Origin: Priapulus caudatus
Taxonomy: Eukaryota > Priapulida > Priapulimorpha > Priapulimorphida > Priapulidae
Assembly (NCBI RefSeq): GCF_000485595.1
Contig: NW_014577110.1
Span: 624,193 to 648,477, forward strand
Length of the DNA: 24,285 bases
Direction of reading: 5' to 3'
The position numbers and the translations under genes are program-made. Below are positions 1 to 11,048 of the stretch, piece after piece. Positions within the stretch are counted from its first letter, which is position 1. Each line of letters opens with the position of its first letter. Under the pieces are notes generated by a model that had not been told where the DNA came from, made no database searches, and saw nothing but the letters and a program-made list of their open reading frames with translations.

Positions 1-115
<115 letters not shown>

Positions 116-175
116 CATACACCCCCACACACACACATACACACGAATACACGTACGTTGGCACGCACGCACATC

Positions 176-1238
176 CATAAAGTAATATGGGTTGAGTTGA
201 CTAAACATAACAGTTATGGCAAACGATCCGGAATTACTTGCAACAGAATTATAAAATGCCAGCAATAAATTTACACAAATAAGTGCATCTGAGGCCATTT
301 GCTTCCGAAATTTCCCAATCGTCAAATAATCTCGCTTTAGCAAAAAAGGCAGCGTTCAATAAACAAATTCGGACAACACGTACTCTGCGGATGTTCTGGC
401 TCATTATCAGTCTTGCCTCCCCCTCCCCAACCCACTCATACACACAGAGATGCTAGGGGCGGCAAGCAAGCATATGGCTTCGCCTACAGCATGCGCACTG
501 GGAGATTACTGTGTGAAACAAGAATTCTCTTTATCCCTCCGCCGGGCGCTTTCGATATTGCTCGGGATTATTTAAAATAGCGCGCATCTGCAGATACCAC
601 GTGCATCATGCATGCATGTATACGCATACTGCGCCAGTGTGCATATAGATGGGAGGTGCATGGGAATTGTGAATTGCAATCGTGTTGCATGGCCCTGCTG
701 TATACAACAGCTGCGACGGCGCCAGCACACGAGGAGGTTACACGTACGCGAAAGAAAGCGGCCTGCCGGAGAATGCAAGCGGAAATAGCGTGCTGCTATC
801 TCTATCTCGCCAGCATGCAGCCTAAGCGAACGAAATCATTGAACCTAGCGGGAGCATCTTCGATTTGATTGGCACATACAAAGAGACACTTTACATGCGC
901 ATATATCACGTGCTTGTATATCTTGAATGCCAAATGAAATAAATCTGGCGAGCGTACATCGATGCAAAGATCTCCTGCTGTATGGACGTCCTATATGCTA
1001 AGGCGTATATACCTGTATGCAATCGTACTCCTAAAACACCCCTCATGAAATTATTCTCCTGGCTTCGAAGAATCAATAAACAATTACCAAACGCGGCGCC
1101 GTAGCGTTACATCTATCAGCTTTAACGTAACAGATGGGCGTGATTATCGAGTTATAAACTAACATAATGGGTGGATGCATGCTTGTTTAATTCTGCTACA
1201 TATAAACACGTCTAATGGTATTAACAGTACGTATATAC
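176..1238. other. gene-free stretch, nothing recognised
   Basis: Open frames here are short, lie on both strands and lack a convincing splice-site pair or protein motif. The segment around 600-780 is somewhat GC-rich and holds opposed small frames, but neither shows a recognisable product. No RNA gene or element ends were seen. Confidence 0.5.
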
Positions 1239-1289
1239 ATATATCAAGAGCATATGAAGAAGGCCCTTCTTTATATGCTCTTGATATAT
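1239..1289. repeat. 51-bp near-perfect palindrome (TCAAGAGC family) beside (TA)n
   Basis: The two arms pair symmetrically around base 1264 with one mismatch (G1256 against T1272). Each arm carries the core ATATCAAGAGCATAT or its complement, followed by AAGAAGG. The right arm runs directly into a TA microsatellite ending near 1302. The core TCAAGAGC is shared with the palindromes at 6683-6760 and 9640-9880, so this looks like a dispersed family and not a chance hairpin. Confidence 0.85.
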
Positions 1290-1427
1290 ATATATATATA
1301 TAAGATAAATTTAAAAATAGAAATATAGGTGTCCAAATTTTACCACGCGAGCTTTCGTGAACATATGTCTCTTCGTCAGGCGACAACAAACGACAACATA
1401 ACATATATATAATATGTATAATATATA

Positions 1428-1428
<1 letters not shown>

Positions 1429-1463
<35 letters not shown>
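1429..1463. repeat. (TA)n microsatellite
   Basis: About 17 TA units, preceded by interrupted ATATAATATG-type sequence from about 1403. No TCAAGAGC core is present next to this tract, unlike other TA tracts in the window. Confidence 0.95.
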
Positions 1464-1465
<2 letters not shown>

Positions 1466-3850
1466 CCTGACGGTCCATCTTCATATACGATCTGCTAAGA
1501 TATAATGAACAACGAATTCGTTACATATAGTCGCAACGATTAGGAAATAATTTATTCACATTCATGTTTGGGGGAGAGAGAATCTGTATGGAGATCGGAT
1601 AGGGTAGTGTGTTTCTTATAAAACCGTTCCAGCTAGCTCGTGTCGCCTTCGCACAAACTGCTGTGCATCTACAATCGGTCTCATTTAATGCTAAGCACGA
1701 CCTCTGCTAACACTAATGCAGAGAAATGAACTTGCTGGCCGTGGTGCGCACCGAGTATTCCAATAAACTACGTATAAATGCATGGCTGTTTTCGTGGCAG
1801 CAATAGAAAGTGTTTATACTCATCAGAAACATTAACCTACTATGTACAAGAATAGCGAATAAATTCACTGTAATTACACAATCTAAATATTTATTCATAT
1901 ATTCTGATGGTATCCGCTCTTTCCTTATAGTGTTATAATGAAGTGTGCTATTATTAGTGTATATATATTGAAGTTATTCCTACAATAACCATCATTAGTT
2001 GTCGAGCCCTGATAATAGTATTGAACATATTTCAAAATGTGATAAACAACATTTATAATTACATTCGTTAATTCCAAAACTTGTGTTTTTGAGGAAACGC
2101 GCATTAGCAATGAAGCCTTGGGCGTTCTATTAATCACAATTAGGCCTGTGTGAGCGCACAAAGACACCCATAAAACATATCTGCAATAAACATGCTGCCA
2201 TATAACGGTTTAATGAATGAGCAAGGGGACACTTGTCGAGGCCCGTAATTTGTTGAATCATTCTGTGCTTATATGTCGCCGGATGCAGAAAAATAAATAT
2301 GCTAATGGACTTATTCCATTACTGATTCGACACACACGACCTAGCCTAACAGCTATCGAACTTCTATAAGACGTATCAGTTTATCCATTGCGCTAACAAC
2401 ATGTGTGCGCCTAAGTCGTTTCTCTGCCTATAGCAAGCAAAAGCTTCTTTACGTACTGTCGTCTTATGCTTCGCGGCACAATTTCAAGACTCCAATCAAC
2501 CAGTAATCGCAACGTCACCGGCAAAAAACTCGAGTTAAAGAAACGTGCTTATGTATATGCATGCGTGTACGCATATGCCACGTAATTGCGAGCAAAACGG
2601 AAGCCATGTAAAGAGTACGCTAAAACGAAAGGAATACGTATAAGTACAGACGTGTACTACTGCTTCGTGCTAATGCGCGCCTCACTTTTGGCAAAAAACA
2701 ATAATAACCTAAAGAGCTACGCATTTGACTGCATGCGCGGTGACCCCTAATAAGTTGGTTTGTTCGTTTCCATGGAGTTAGAATCGTTATTTTTGTTAAA
2801 CCTAGCCGATTTTAACAGTATATCATGGACCAACCACCCGTCTAAAATTTAACGCTGCTGTTAGCTCTCAGCCCCTGAAATTTCGTGCACTTTTAGCGCC
2901 TCATACCACGTTATATACTCAGTTATACGATATAATACAGGCGTTTTCAACAATATTTTGACATTTCACTGTGCTTAATGAAAAGTTAAGAAGGCTTAGC
3001 AGTATCTAAATAGTAGTTGATTTGCAAGTACAGCTGAATTCGAATAATAGACCAGTAACCAAACATGGCGGCCGTGGCGTAAATGAGCGAATCAAGATAC
3101 GCAGAAGGTTACTCTCCTTCAAGTAGTCATCTTCAATCAGCAATTGTAGTTTTGGAAATGTTTAGGTGGAAATAGTTGGGGGCACTGACAATTTACCAGA
3201 CGATAACAGTAGAGCCATGTCCCATCAGACGGGACAATGTGCCACGGGACCACTCTTCGACGCAGAAATGTCGATTGGAGCTTGCATCAAAACCCCGAAC
3301 TGCGAGTGGCCCTCTGGTGGCGACTGCAGGGGGCGTTTAGCGCTACTGGTGTGGTAGTATATACGGCACAGGGTCAGCCGCCGGGTAGAACCAATAACTT
3401 TACATAATGATTCCCGAAGTGACGACGTCACAACGCCTGTTTGCAGCGTGCACACGCGCCACTGAGTAGCTTGATTGGACCAATATTTAATCGTGGTATA
3501 CTCGGTTCTGAGAAATTGATGCTCTTCCGATATGAATCCATCTCATTGTTGTTCTGTTTGCTCTTTAAATATTTAAGCGCACTAAAAACGGTGGCCCTCA
3601 ATTCCTGTCGTGAAATAATTATCATCGTGTTAACGTCAAACGTGTGCGCAGTCACTGAATCAATCATTGAAAGCTGCAATGCGGCGTCGTACAAACGACC
3701 CCAACGGGCACATGATATAATCAACCAGTCAAACAAGCCAACAAATAAACAAACCGACAAACGCGCAACGAATGCGCGCGCGCAGGAATATCGTAGCGTG
3801 CGAAGTAGAAGGAGTTCATTAATTTTATCACGGCCTATCGATCGTTCGCA
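1464..3850. other. gene-free stretch, nothing recognised
   Basis: AT-rich single-copy-looking sequence. Frames are below about 110 codons, overlap on opposite strands and resemble no protein family I know. No tandem arrays, inverted element ends or RNA genes were found. The 3225-3450 part is more GC-rich, but I see no splice sites framing it. Confidence 0.45.
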
Positions 3851-3952
3851 TTATTTCTTCGTCATCGGAAGGAAAAAAGTATGGTTTGGTGCCAATATTT
3901 GCTGACGGTTGTTCGTGTGTAGCATAAGAAATCCCGCAGGATGAATAGCGAG
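3851..3952 (-). CDS. possible terminal exon after a strong acceptor
   Basis: On the minus strand a long pyrimidine-rich tract (complement of about 3957-4005) ends in TGCTTAG, a very good acceptor. From 3952 the frame that would continue exon C in phase 0 reads 33 codons, beginning LAIHPAGFLML, and stops at TAA (3853-3851). That makes it a candidate last coding exon of the minus-strand gene. However, all three frames stay open for about 30 codons here, the peptide is not recognised, and no canonical AATAAA was seen shortly downstream. The acceptor is seen; its link to exon C across 3.4 kb is inference. Confidence 0.2.
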   Translation of the reverse strand, partial: LAIHPAGFLMLHTNNRQQILAPNHTFFLPMTKK

Positions 3953-4809
3953 CTAAGCAGGAATGAATGAAAAGTCAGGGAGAGGGGGACGAGGGAGAGT
4001 CAGAAGGCAACGTAAATACGCGATCGTGAGGGAAACGCACTGCCAAAAGAAACCGACGTGCAGCCACCCTGCGAACGGCAACCAACTATCCAGAATTTTC
4101 ACGCGTACTTTGTAACCTTTGTGTCACCAACACAGCCAGTGAGATAAACTGATATCTACCAATATTCATTAGCATTGAGTTCGGCCGCGGTTATATCTGT
4201 CGCTACCCCGACCCCCTGAACGGAATTGGGTTCTCTGCGAATGATCTATAGAGTCATTTCAGATGCAAGGCTCCTATATCGGGTGAGCATGGGATTAGTA
4301 ACGCGCACGTGATTTGTGTGCAGATTTAGACGATAGATAGATAGATACCACTATAACCAGACACCTACGAATTATCTATGCAGACCCTCGACTACTGCTC
4401 AAATTAATAGCGAGAGAAATTCTGTTAATAATACAACTTTTCTCCAAGATGTTCTTCTTAAAGCATGCATTGAGGGGTTTTATTGAAGGCTTATGCATTA
4501 GCATTATGTTAACGGATTGCCTTGTGGGGGTTACGGCTATTATCTCTTTGTCTTGGAGCTCTGTCACGCATTCGTTTACTGACTTTCTAACGAAAATGCG
4601 GGCGCACACATAAAAAGGCATTTCCGTCTAAAGATTGCGAACAAGCAGCAATCGTCGTGATTTCAGAGCAGATCAAAAAGCCCAGATTAATTTCGCAACA
4701 ATCAGGCTGTTTGTAGTCGATTGTGTTCAGCCGCAATGAGAATTGCAGACAAAACTCGGTTTGAAACGTCAGAGAAAAACAAGTTCTGCGCAATACATCA
4801 ACTAAGATG
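3953..4809. other. gene-free stretch with a short GATA tract
   Basis: Apart from the purine-rich block at about 3957-4005 (a pyrimidine tract on the minus strand) and four GATA units at 4332-4347, nothing recognisable is present. Small frames on both strands lack motifs. Confidence 0.45.
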
Positions 4810-5015
4810 CTGCGATTTGCTTCCATTAAGACTGATAGCCAGGGTGATGCGTTTTTGCAAACCATCAGTACACATTCCAAACTATAGCTAGTAGTTGATT
4901 CCCGGGAAGAATGTATCGTTAAAGATTGTGAAAACACAATATATAATCTCATCCGCCGTTTTGCCTCAGCGTCCGCTTGACTGTCATATTATAACTTTTG
5001 TAAAATACATAAAGA
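4810..5015. repeat. diverged duplicated segment, copy 1
   Basis: This segment aligns in the same orientation with about 5590-5800. The best conserved part, at 4966-4980 against 5746-5760, shares TCAGCG.CCGCTTGA (14 of 15 bases). Further shared words include GCAAAC, AATGTAT.G and TTGTAAAA. The offset is about 780 bp with small indels. The indels are not multiples of three and the minus-strand frame open in the other copy is broken here, so the pair looks like an old noncoding repeat or pseudogene fragment and not paired exons. Confidence 0.55.
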
Positions 5016-5589
5016 AACTAACTCGGTGAGACTGCAACATGGGGACAATAAGAGACCTGCACCCCCAGATTATTGTCTGTGCTTACTTACTCTTTTTTCT
5101 CTCTCTTTTTACACTCTAGGATGAGCATGACCATGATACCTGTCTTGTTGATTTAATATTAGAGATGAAAGTGCAACAAGAGTCGGTTACTCTGTTTCGG
5201 TGTGCCCTCGAGTGATTGAGCAATCGTGTTCTCGAGGCGCATACTCGTGTACATTAGGAACAGCGAAAGATGCCTGGTTGATGTTCAACAAGGCTTTGCA
5301 TATGGTCTCTGTCGGATGGCGATAATTTGACATAAAGTGTTGGGTAGCCTCTTGTCAACAACTGTCTTTTGTCCTTCACTCGTGTTAAGTATGGAGAAGT
5401 TGTTTGTGGATTTTGTGGTCTGGCATGTCCCAGATCGACGGACCATGCAGGCTGCATGTCTAGGACTCATAATGGGCTTGTTTAGGATTCTTGTGAGATT
5501 TTCGCGAGACCGACATGTTCGCAGTAACCATGAAGTACCATGTGGCGGGTTGGCAGGATTCCTGAAGGTAGGATAAAAGCTGCCAAATG

Positions 5590-5810
5590 GGCTTGTGAAA
5601 TGCGATGTAGCAGCTGCAGTTTATGGCAAACGAGTCTCTACCGTACTCTACATTACAGCTATAGGCTAGCCAAGAACCTAGCCCCATGAATGTATAGCGA
5701 TGGTTTGTGAGAACGAGATAAATAAACTGATCACCCGTTTTCGTTTCAGCGGCCGCTTGAGTAGCTGACTGATGGTACGTATTGTAAAAATAAAGAGAGC
5801 TAATAAATCC
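5590..5810. repeat. diverged duplicated segment, copy 2
   Basis: Partner of 4810-5015. Here the minus strand is open for 133 codons (5861-5460), with hydrophobic stretches and eight cysteines but no family I recognise. Because the homologous copy is interrupted by stops and indels, I do not call this frame a gene. Confidence 0.55.
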
Positions 5811-6682
5811 AGAGAGCACACAATATGCGGACACGGACGTGAAAAGACATGTACTTGACACTAGTATTGTCAGTATTTACGGACAATCGCGGTATTAACA
5901 ACTACAGATGGCATGTGTACGTAATTATTTGAATGACCAGAACATGATTACAAATCGTTTATGGATAGATCTTGTAAAACCCCTAAATATACTGTCCAAT
6001 TGCTTTCGTCTCGATGCTAGTTTTTACTACAAAAGACGGGGATCTGTAAGTATAGCCAGGGTCAAGGTTACCCAATCGATAATAACTAATGAATCTCGAG
6101 CTGTGGCCAGGAGGCGATCACCAGATCGCCAATTGCGTTTGAACATTGATGTTTTTGACGCCGTTGGGCCACACCATGTCTCAGACGTTCTAACATTATC
6201 TGCTTGACTGGACTTAATTGTAACGGGAGGAAGCGATATTCGAAATCATTGCGATATCGAATTCGAAGAATAGCACGATGAGACTGGCAACGCACGTTAC
6301 GCGTCGGTAGTCCACAGTAGGCCTACGCACGCACGAACACGGTAGCAGCAGGTGCATACCAGATGTGCGCCGCCTCATGCCACGATTTCGATTTCAACAG
6401 TTTTCAAGCTCCGTGCGAATATTAATTGGCAGAGTGTCATGGCGCGCCGCGTGTGCAACACTGCAGTTTCGACACGTAGCACCGCCTGCGTGATGTACTA
6501 TCGAAGACAGCTCTGGGTGCATCTCTCATGCATGCAGTCGAATGCCAACCTATCCGTCGACACTGATCGGCGTAAAAATGTCATATACGACGTGTCGTAT
6601 ACATATATACATACAGTGTGCGATAAAATCACTAAATCAGGTTGCGGCGCATGGCTCGAACGACCATATATATATTTATATT
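5811..6682. other. gene-free stretch, nothing recognised
   Basis: Mixed-composition sequence with small opposed frames (for example 5908-6207 plus, 6295-6086 minus). No motif, splice framing or repeat structure was seen. Confidence 0.45.
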
Positions 6683-6760
6683 TATATATATATATATATA
6701 TATCAAGAGCTAATAAACACCGGTATTTATTAGCTCTTGATATATATATATATATATATA
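6683..6760. repeat. 78-bp palindrome (TCAAGAGCTAATAA) inside (TA)n
   Basis: The arms pair around 6721/6722 with one mismatch inside the unique part. The unique core is TCAAGAGCTAATAAACACC, its complement ends GCTCTTGA, and both arms continue as TA repeats. It can fold into a long cruciform or hairpin. The same core occurs at 9640-9880 and in shorter form at 1239-1289. A long plus-strand frame (6352-7140) runs through it only because TATATA contains no stop in that frame. Confidence 0.9.
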
Positions 6761-7349
6761 TAGCGTATATATGGCGCCTCCTCCGCTTTGCTCCTCGCGT
6801 GAAGCCCTCATGGATCGATACTGCTGCGCTCGTTCATTCATTCACTCATTGCAAACCACGCGCCGACATTTCGCAAACCTTTATTCGGTCTTCGTTTAAT
6901 TTCTCCCCCCCCCCACCTCTCGCACATTTTGACTTTGTTATACGGACGATTTCATCGACGAGAAGGGGAAGCGTTAATCGTGCGACGGGCATTTATACCA
7001 CCAAACCGAGTAAATGGATGACATTTAAATTAAGATATAGGTGGCTGCCGAACGATAATGTGAAGACGAAAATAGAACTCGTCTCCGAGCGATCAAATCA
7101 CTCGATACTGTTGCTGCAAGGCTATCCGGCTCCTGGTTGAGGTATAGTCTATTGGCTGTAGGTTGTTTGTCTATAGGTTGGCTTTGGGATGAGGTATATA
7201 GTCTATCGTTTCAAGCCAGGTTTTCTGCTTTCGCGTGGAAGGGTAGTTGACGGCGTTTACGGAATCTCACGTGCTTATATGTCCGTAAGTGTGTGCGTGC
7301 GCGCGTGCGTGCGTGTGCGTGCGTGCGCACCGTACAGTCACGTACGTAC
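6761..7349. other. intron or flank downstream of exon C
   Basis: Lies 3' of exon C on the minus strand. Contains a C10 run (6905-6914) and a GT/GTGC-rich low-complexity tract (about 7284-7330) that begins some 20 bases beyond the exon C donor. Nothing else is supported. Confidence 0.5.
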
Positions 7350-7559
7350 CGTCTGCTGCTCGACGCCGTTTGCTATGGAGCACGTGGCGGCGCTCTGCAC
7401 GACCACCTGTTGCTCCTTGAGCGAGTCGGCCGTCGACACCTGCGGGTAAGGTTGCGGCGCTGGCTGGGCGTACACGGCAGCACCGGGCCCCGTCGGCTCC
7501 TCCCCGTTCTGAGCATACTGTTGATAGAGCGCTGGATTCATCTGAGCAGGTACCATGTG
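7350..7559 (-). CDS. internal coding exon C, Gln/Pro/Ala/Tyr-rich
   Basis: On the minus strand a pyrimidine tract ending CTCCACTTACAG precedes 7559, and 7350 is followed by GTACGT, so both splice sites match consensus. The exon is exactly 70 codons in phase 0 at both ends. It begins HMVPAQMN, continues ALYQQYAQNGEE and VYAQPAPQPYPQ, and ends near SIANGVEQQT. Composition is Gln, Ala, Pro, Val and Tyr-rich with one Cys and little charge, typical of disordered activation or RNA-binding-factor tails. The words QYAQ and QVVVQ.A recall glutamine-rich CREB-type activation regions, but that is a weak compositional likeness and not an identification. Upstream exon B ends in the matching phase. Overlapping frames on either strand are its shadows. 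That it is an exon is fairly sure; its function is unknown. Confidence 0.75.
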
Positions 7560-9639
7560 CTGTAAGTGGAGAAAAAAAACGCGCTCGTGTGTAACGAAAA
7601 TGCATGTATACGTGCGGTCGGAGCGCGCGCGTGTTTTTCGGCTCCTTGCATCTGTACCAACATGATAACGGATGACTCGGAAACTGCTCTTGCAAATCGG
7701 CAATGAGTTTGCAATCGCCTGTTCTTTCATAAGGTGCTATATGTGGTATAGGGCATACGTTTCGGTCGTGAATATCACTACTCGACATATAGAGGGGTGC
7801 GGCGCATCGATTCGATACGTCACGTGGCTGGTGATGGTCCTTTAGAAATTGACGGCATCTGTTTGCTGAATAATTATATTATACGGACCAAAGAATTATC
7901 CGACGCTACACGCGATTCTTTGATATGCCAGAAGATTCTGTTAGTCTAGTTAATATAATATAATATAATAGATATATCCGTTTACGATCGCCGTGTGTAG
8001 ACTAGCTACTTAAAGCGTCGAGCAGAGCGTGTTGGAATAGTCGTACTGAATTATGCGGTATGCGTGGCAAGACGGCATGCGATAAACCCTGGCTGTCAAC
8101 CATTCCTTATAGGCTAGAATGCTGACATATGACAGAGAAAAACCAGTCGAAGCTATTCTCATTTGACACATGTCTGGATGAATTCACCGTCTGTAACCAA
8201 GGCCTGTGTGTACAGTGTACGCACGAAGGCCTGCGTTGCGCCATCATTAGAAAGACGCTGGTAATGGAAGAATGGGTCGAGAGTGTCAGAAATGCAGTCA
8301 ATTGGCCCCCAGACAAAACGAAACGTCGAAAGCTCCCCCACGAAACAACACGGAGCAGAGCGGTTGAAGCACAAATGAGGAACCCTGTCGATACTTGCGT
8401 GCGACAGACAGGAACGGATGAGTTTCCTCTATAGCCGAGGCTCTAACATGGCGTGAAAGACAGAGCGGATAAACGCAGAGAACATTCATGTGATTAAAAA
8501 TATCGCGCGTACGGTTTATTACACAGTAGCGTGGTGTTGCCGAGGGCGAAGGAAGGTGGAGCGTTAGTACTCATGCATATTTTATTCTGAATGTACATAA
8601 TTATATCACTCGAATAGAGAGTCTCAATTTTAGCTGCACGAGTAAATTCGGTTTAAATTTCGCATCTGAAAACTGCGCGTGAAGGGGTTAAAGAAGCCAT
8701 TAGCGTACATCGATTACACAGCATCGCTTGTTAGCTCACGAACGATGAAAAAAAGGCTAAATGGGCAACCATCTTTTAAATTCTGCCTAACGCTCGCCTG
8801 CGGAAACAGAACACAACTGATACTACTTGTCTTATTGCGTTCGACTAAACTCGGGTATCTCACAACGCGCGAGGTCACAGCGGGAGGAGCGGGATATAAA
8901 ATAGCAGTGCGTCTGGGGCTTAGTGTCCGCGTAACTCCACCACGTCGCTCGCCTTGGGGTAAGGAGATTCGATTACATGGTGAAATTTATTCCGGCGGCA
9001 CGAGATTGTACTGCATTTTTTCCGTTTTCAAGGAGGCGAATTGCTATATCTGTACGTCTGTGTGCGATAAAGGCAGCGTAATTCGGCGGTGTAACAACAC
9101 CCGACTGGCCTGCACGGGACACGTAGTGTTTCTCTCGAACAAAATTTTGTTTTACGATCACCTTAAGTGCGACCAGTAGATAGAATGTTCTCATAATTCT
9201 ACGTGGCGTGATACAAATCCATGTTGCCCGCTGATCAGTGCGACTATGCGTGCTGGAAACACGCTTTCCGCCGTCGATAGCCAATATGATATAGGAAATT
9301 CTGCGTTTGGAGTAATAGCAAGTATAATAGCTATATCTGGTACAACGAAAAAATAAACAAAAAACGGAATTTGATGAAAAAAATTCCTGTTGGTAGGTGT
9401 CACTGGCCTTTCGCGACTGATTTTGAGAAAAAAATTATGTTACGTGATATATTATACAAATATTTCATGGTGCAGACGCAGTTATATCACATTTGCTATT
9501 TGTATCGAGAAACCATGTTTAGGAGAAGTGTCATCAATATTGATTTGTTTTGTTTATTTCGCAACATTGGCTACGTTTCATGACATGTGACATTCTTTTG
9601 CACCAGTAATTACACTACAATATTCATCGCAGCCATATA
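7560..9639. other. intron of the minus-strand gene, distal part
   Basis: Between exons B and C. Contains a short TAATA repeat (about 7953-7971). Two plus-strand frames are noticeable, 8129-8434 (101 codons, six Cys in the first half) and 8679-9179 (166 codons, Cys-rich at the end). Neither has a recognisable domain or clear splice framing, and a frame of this length is expected by chance in a window this size. I leave both uncalled. Confidence 0.5.
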
Positions 9640-9845
9640 TATATATATATACATCAGGAGCTAATTATGACAAATACCTCCGTGATATCAAGAGCTAATA
9701 AATAGCGTAATAGAAATTTAATATAATATAATATATATCAAGAGCTAATAATACCTTATTAATAAACCTTATTAATAAACCTTAATAATAGAGGTAATAT
9801 TAGCTCTTGTATAAATTCATATAATAAGGTATTTATTAGCGCTTG

Positions 9846-9880
<35 letters not shown>
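9640..9880. repeat. compound cluster of TCAAGAGCTAATAA half-palindromes in (TA)n
   Basis: Five arms of one family are packed together: ACATCAGGAGCTAAT (9651-9665), ATATCAAGAGCTAATAAATA (from 9685), TATATCAAGAGCTAATAATA (from 9734), the inverted AGGTAATATTAGCTCTTG (9792-9809) and inverted GGTATTTATTAGCGCTTG (about 9828-9845). The third and fourth form a hairpin with about 22-bp arms and a 35-nt loop made of tandem TTATTAATAAACC. TA tracts lie at both outer edges (about 9635-9651 and 9849-9880). The cluster looks like nested or recombined copies of the element seen singly at 6683-6760. Confidence 0.8.
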
Positions 9881-9882
<2 letters not shown>

Positions 9883-10770
9883 CGAGTGAAACGAGAGAGT
9901 GAGATAGCTATATATAACAGAGATATACAGCATAGGAGATGCCACGGATAAGGAAACTGTGGCGAACGAAAAAGACCTATAGGTTAAGGACGTGTAGTTT
10001 AATATCCGAGGTTGGAAATTTTGTTCGTAAATATAAGGTTTGCGCCAAAATGGGAAATTTATCGTATTGGAACAAAACGTGATCTTCTGCCTAGCGTCGT
10101 AAGCTTTCCGATTGCTATTCAAAGTCCCCATAAGACTTCATATCGTCTTGTTAAAAGTCTTGCTCTTGTAGATTGACTATATATCGATGACTATATATAG
10201 CAAACACGGAGAGGCAGGCAGACGTGCAGCATCCTCCCATTGCTAAACACTACCCACCCACGTGGCGAACATCGGGGGTGCAAGTGCGCTGGACACCACA
10301 TCTGCGTCTGGGATGGGTAGTAGTCGCCAACAGATAGCCAGCTGGTTGGTAGCGTGCTTTCATCGCGGCCAGCATGCGCAAAGGCGCGAAGGACCACGAC
10401 ATTAGGACAACAAGGCGACAGCTATGGCAGCGTGCCTGCGACTATTGTGGGTAATCGTGGGGGGTGCGGGAGGTACGAAGTAGTTTTATTGATGCTAATT
10501 AGACACAGGGCAGCAATGTGCGTGTATTATTCGGAAACGATTACATCCCAAGACGACAGGCAGTTACGTGCCATGTGGGAAACAGTTCGCTAGCGTAGTA
10601 TGTGCGCCATGCCTACGCGAATGAATGCTACTACTGTATTAGAATATGACTGAGCTAGGCAAAGGAGTGTCTATTGGCTGGCAGAGAGACTTCTAGGTAT
10701 GCCGACGTGAGACTCCGCGCAACCATACACGCGTACTATACGTGATAATCTGGGATCCGCGTGGGTTATC
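9881..10770. other. intronic stretch, nothing recognised
   Basis: No framed exon, RNA gene or element was found. A short direct repeat of GACTATATAT surrounds 10177-10198. Opposed small frames at 10191-10397 and 10354-10593 have no motif. Confidence 0.45.
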
Positions 10771-10848
10771 CTGATTACAGCTCTAGAACTACCAGCCTGG
10801 CCTGTGGCGGAGCGAAGGGCTATAGTTCTATAGAGCTAGCGTGATTAC
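10771..10848. mobile_element. damaged copy of the TAGCTCTAGA fold-back element
   Basis: The left arm is AGCTCTAGAACTA and the right arm GGAGCGAAGGGCTATAG followed by TTCTATAGAGCTA. Both match the intact element at 13469-13540, but most of the left inner arm is missing. TGATTAC flanks both sides (10772-10778 and 10842-10848), a likely target duplication of 7-8 bp. Too short to encode anything; mobilisation would have to be in trans. Confidence 0.7.
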
Positions 10849-11010
10849 AATTATACCACATCGTGTCGGCTAACGAGTTATACAGTAACTGAACACTTCC
10901 CATAGCTATAGTTTGTAATGGTTTGATGACATGGCAGGGTGATTTGGCCGACAATATAGCCGCCCGCGTGCATACTTCAACATTACCAGCGGGAGCTGTA
11001 CATGCAAGCT

Positions 11011-11048
11011 AGGACTGAATAAAAATAAATTTGTTTTTATTCACTCCT
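11011..11048. repeat. hairpin AGGA.TGAATAAAAA with trailing repeats
   Basis: Arms of 15 bp (11011-11025 and 11034-11048) pair with one mismatch around an 8-nt loop. The right arm is followed to about 11106 by two further imperfect copies of a unit containing TTCGCTCC and TGGTGTAAT. It may be a small fold-back repeat or a minisatellite start. Confidence 0.55.

Noticed and set aside
3441-3905. 154-codon plus-strand frame
   Set aside because: No motif, opposed by a 110-codon minus frame over the same DNA, and low-complexity end (Asn/Lys/Thr-rich).
5460-5861. 133-codon minus-strand frame with hydrophobic stretches
   Set aside because: The homologous segment at 4810-5015 is broken by stops and non-triplet indels, so the frame is not conserved between the copies.
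6352-7140. 262-codon plus-strand frame, the longest in the window
   Set aside because: It passes through a TA microsatellite and palindrome where TATATA has no stop, giving Tyr-Ile runs. No motif, and composition changes with the repeat.
8129-8434. 101-codon plus-strand frame with six cysteines
   Set aside because: Cys spacing does not fit a family I can name, and opposite-strand frames of similar length are open over the same DNA.
8679-9179. 166-codon plus-strand frame with Cys-rich end
   Set aside because: No recognisable domain, and a frame this long is expected by chance among all frames of a 24-kb window. No splice or polyadenylation context.
9640-9880. CRISPR-like array from repeated TCAAGAGCTAATAA words
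   Set aside because: Arms are in both orientations with irregular spacing inside TA repeats, and the genome is eukaryotic.
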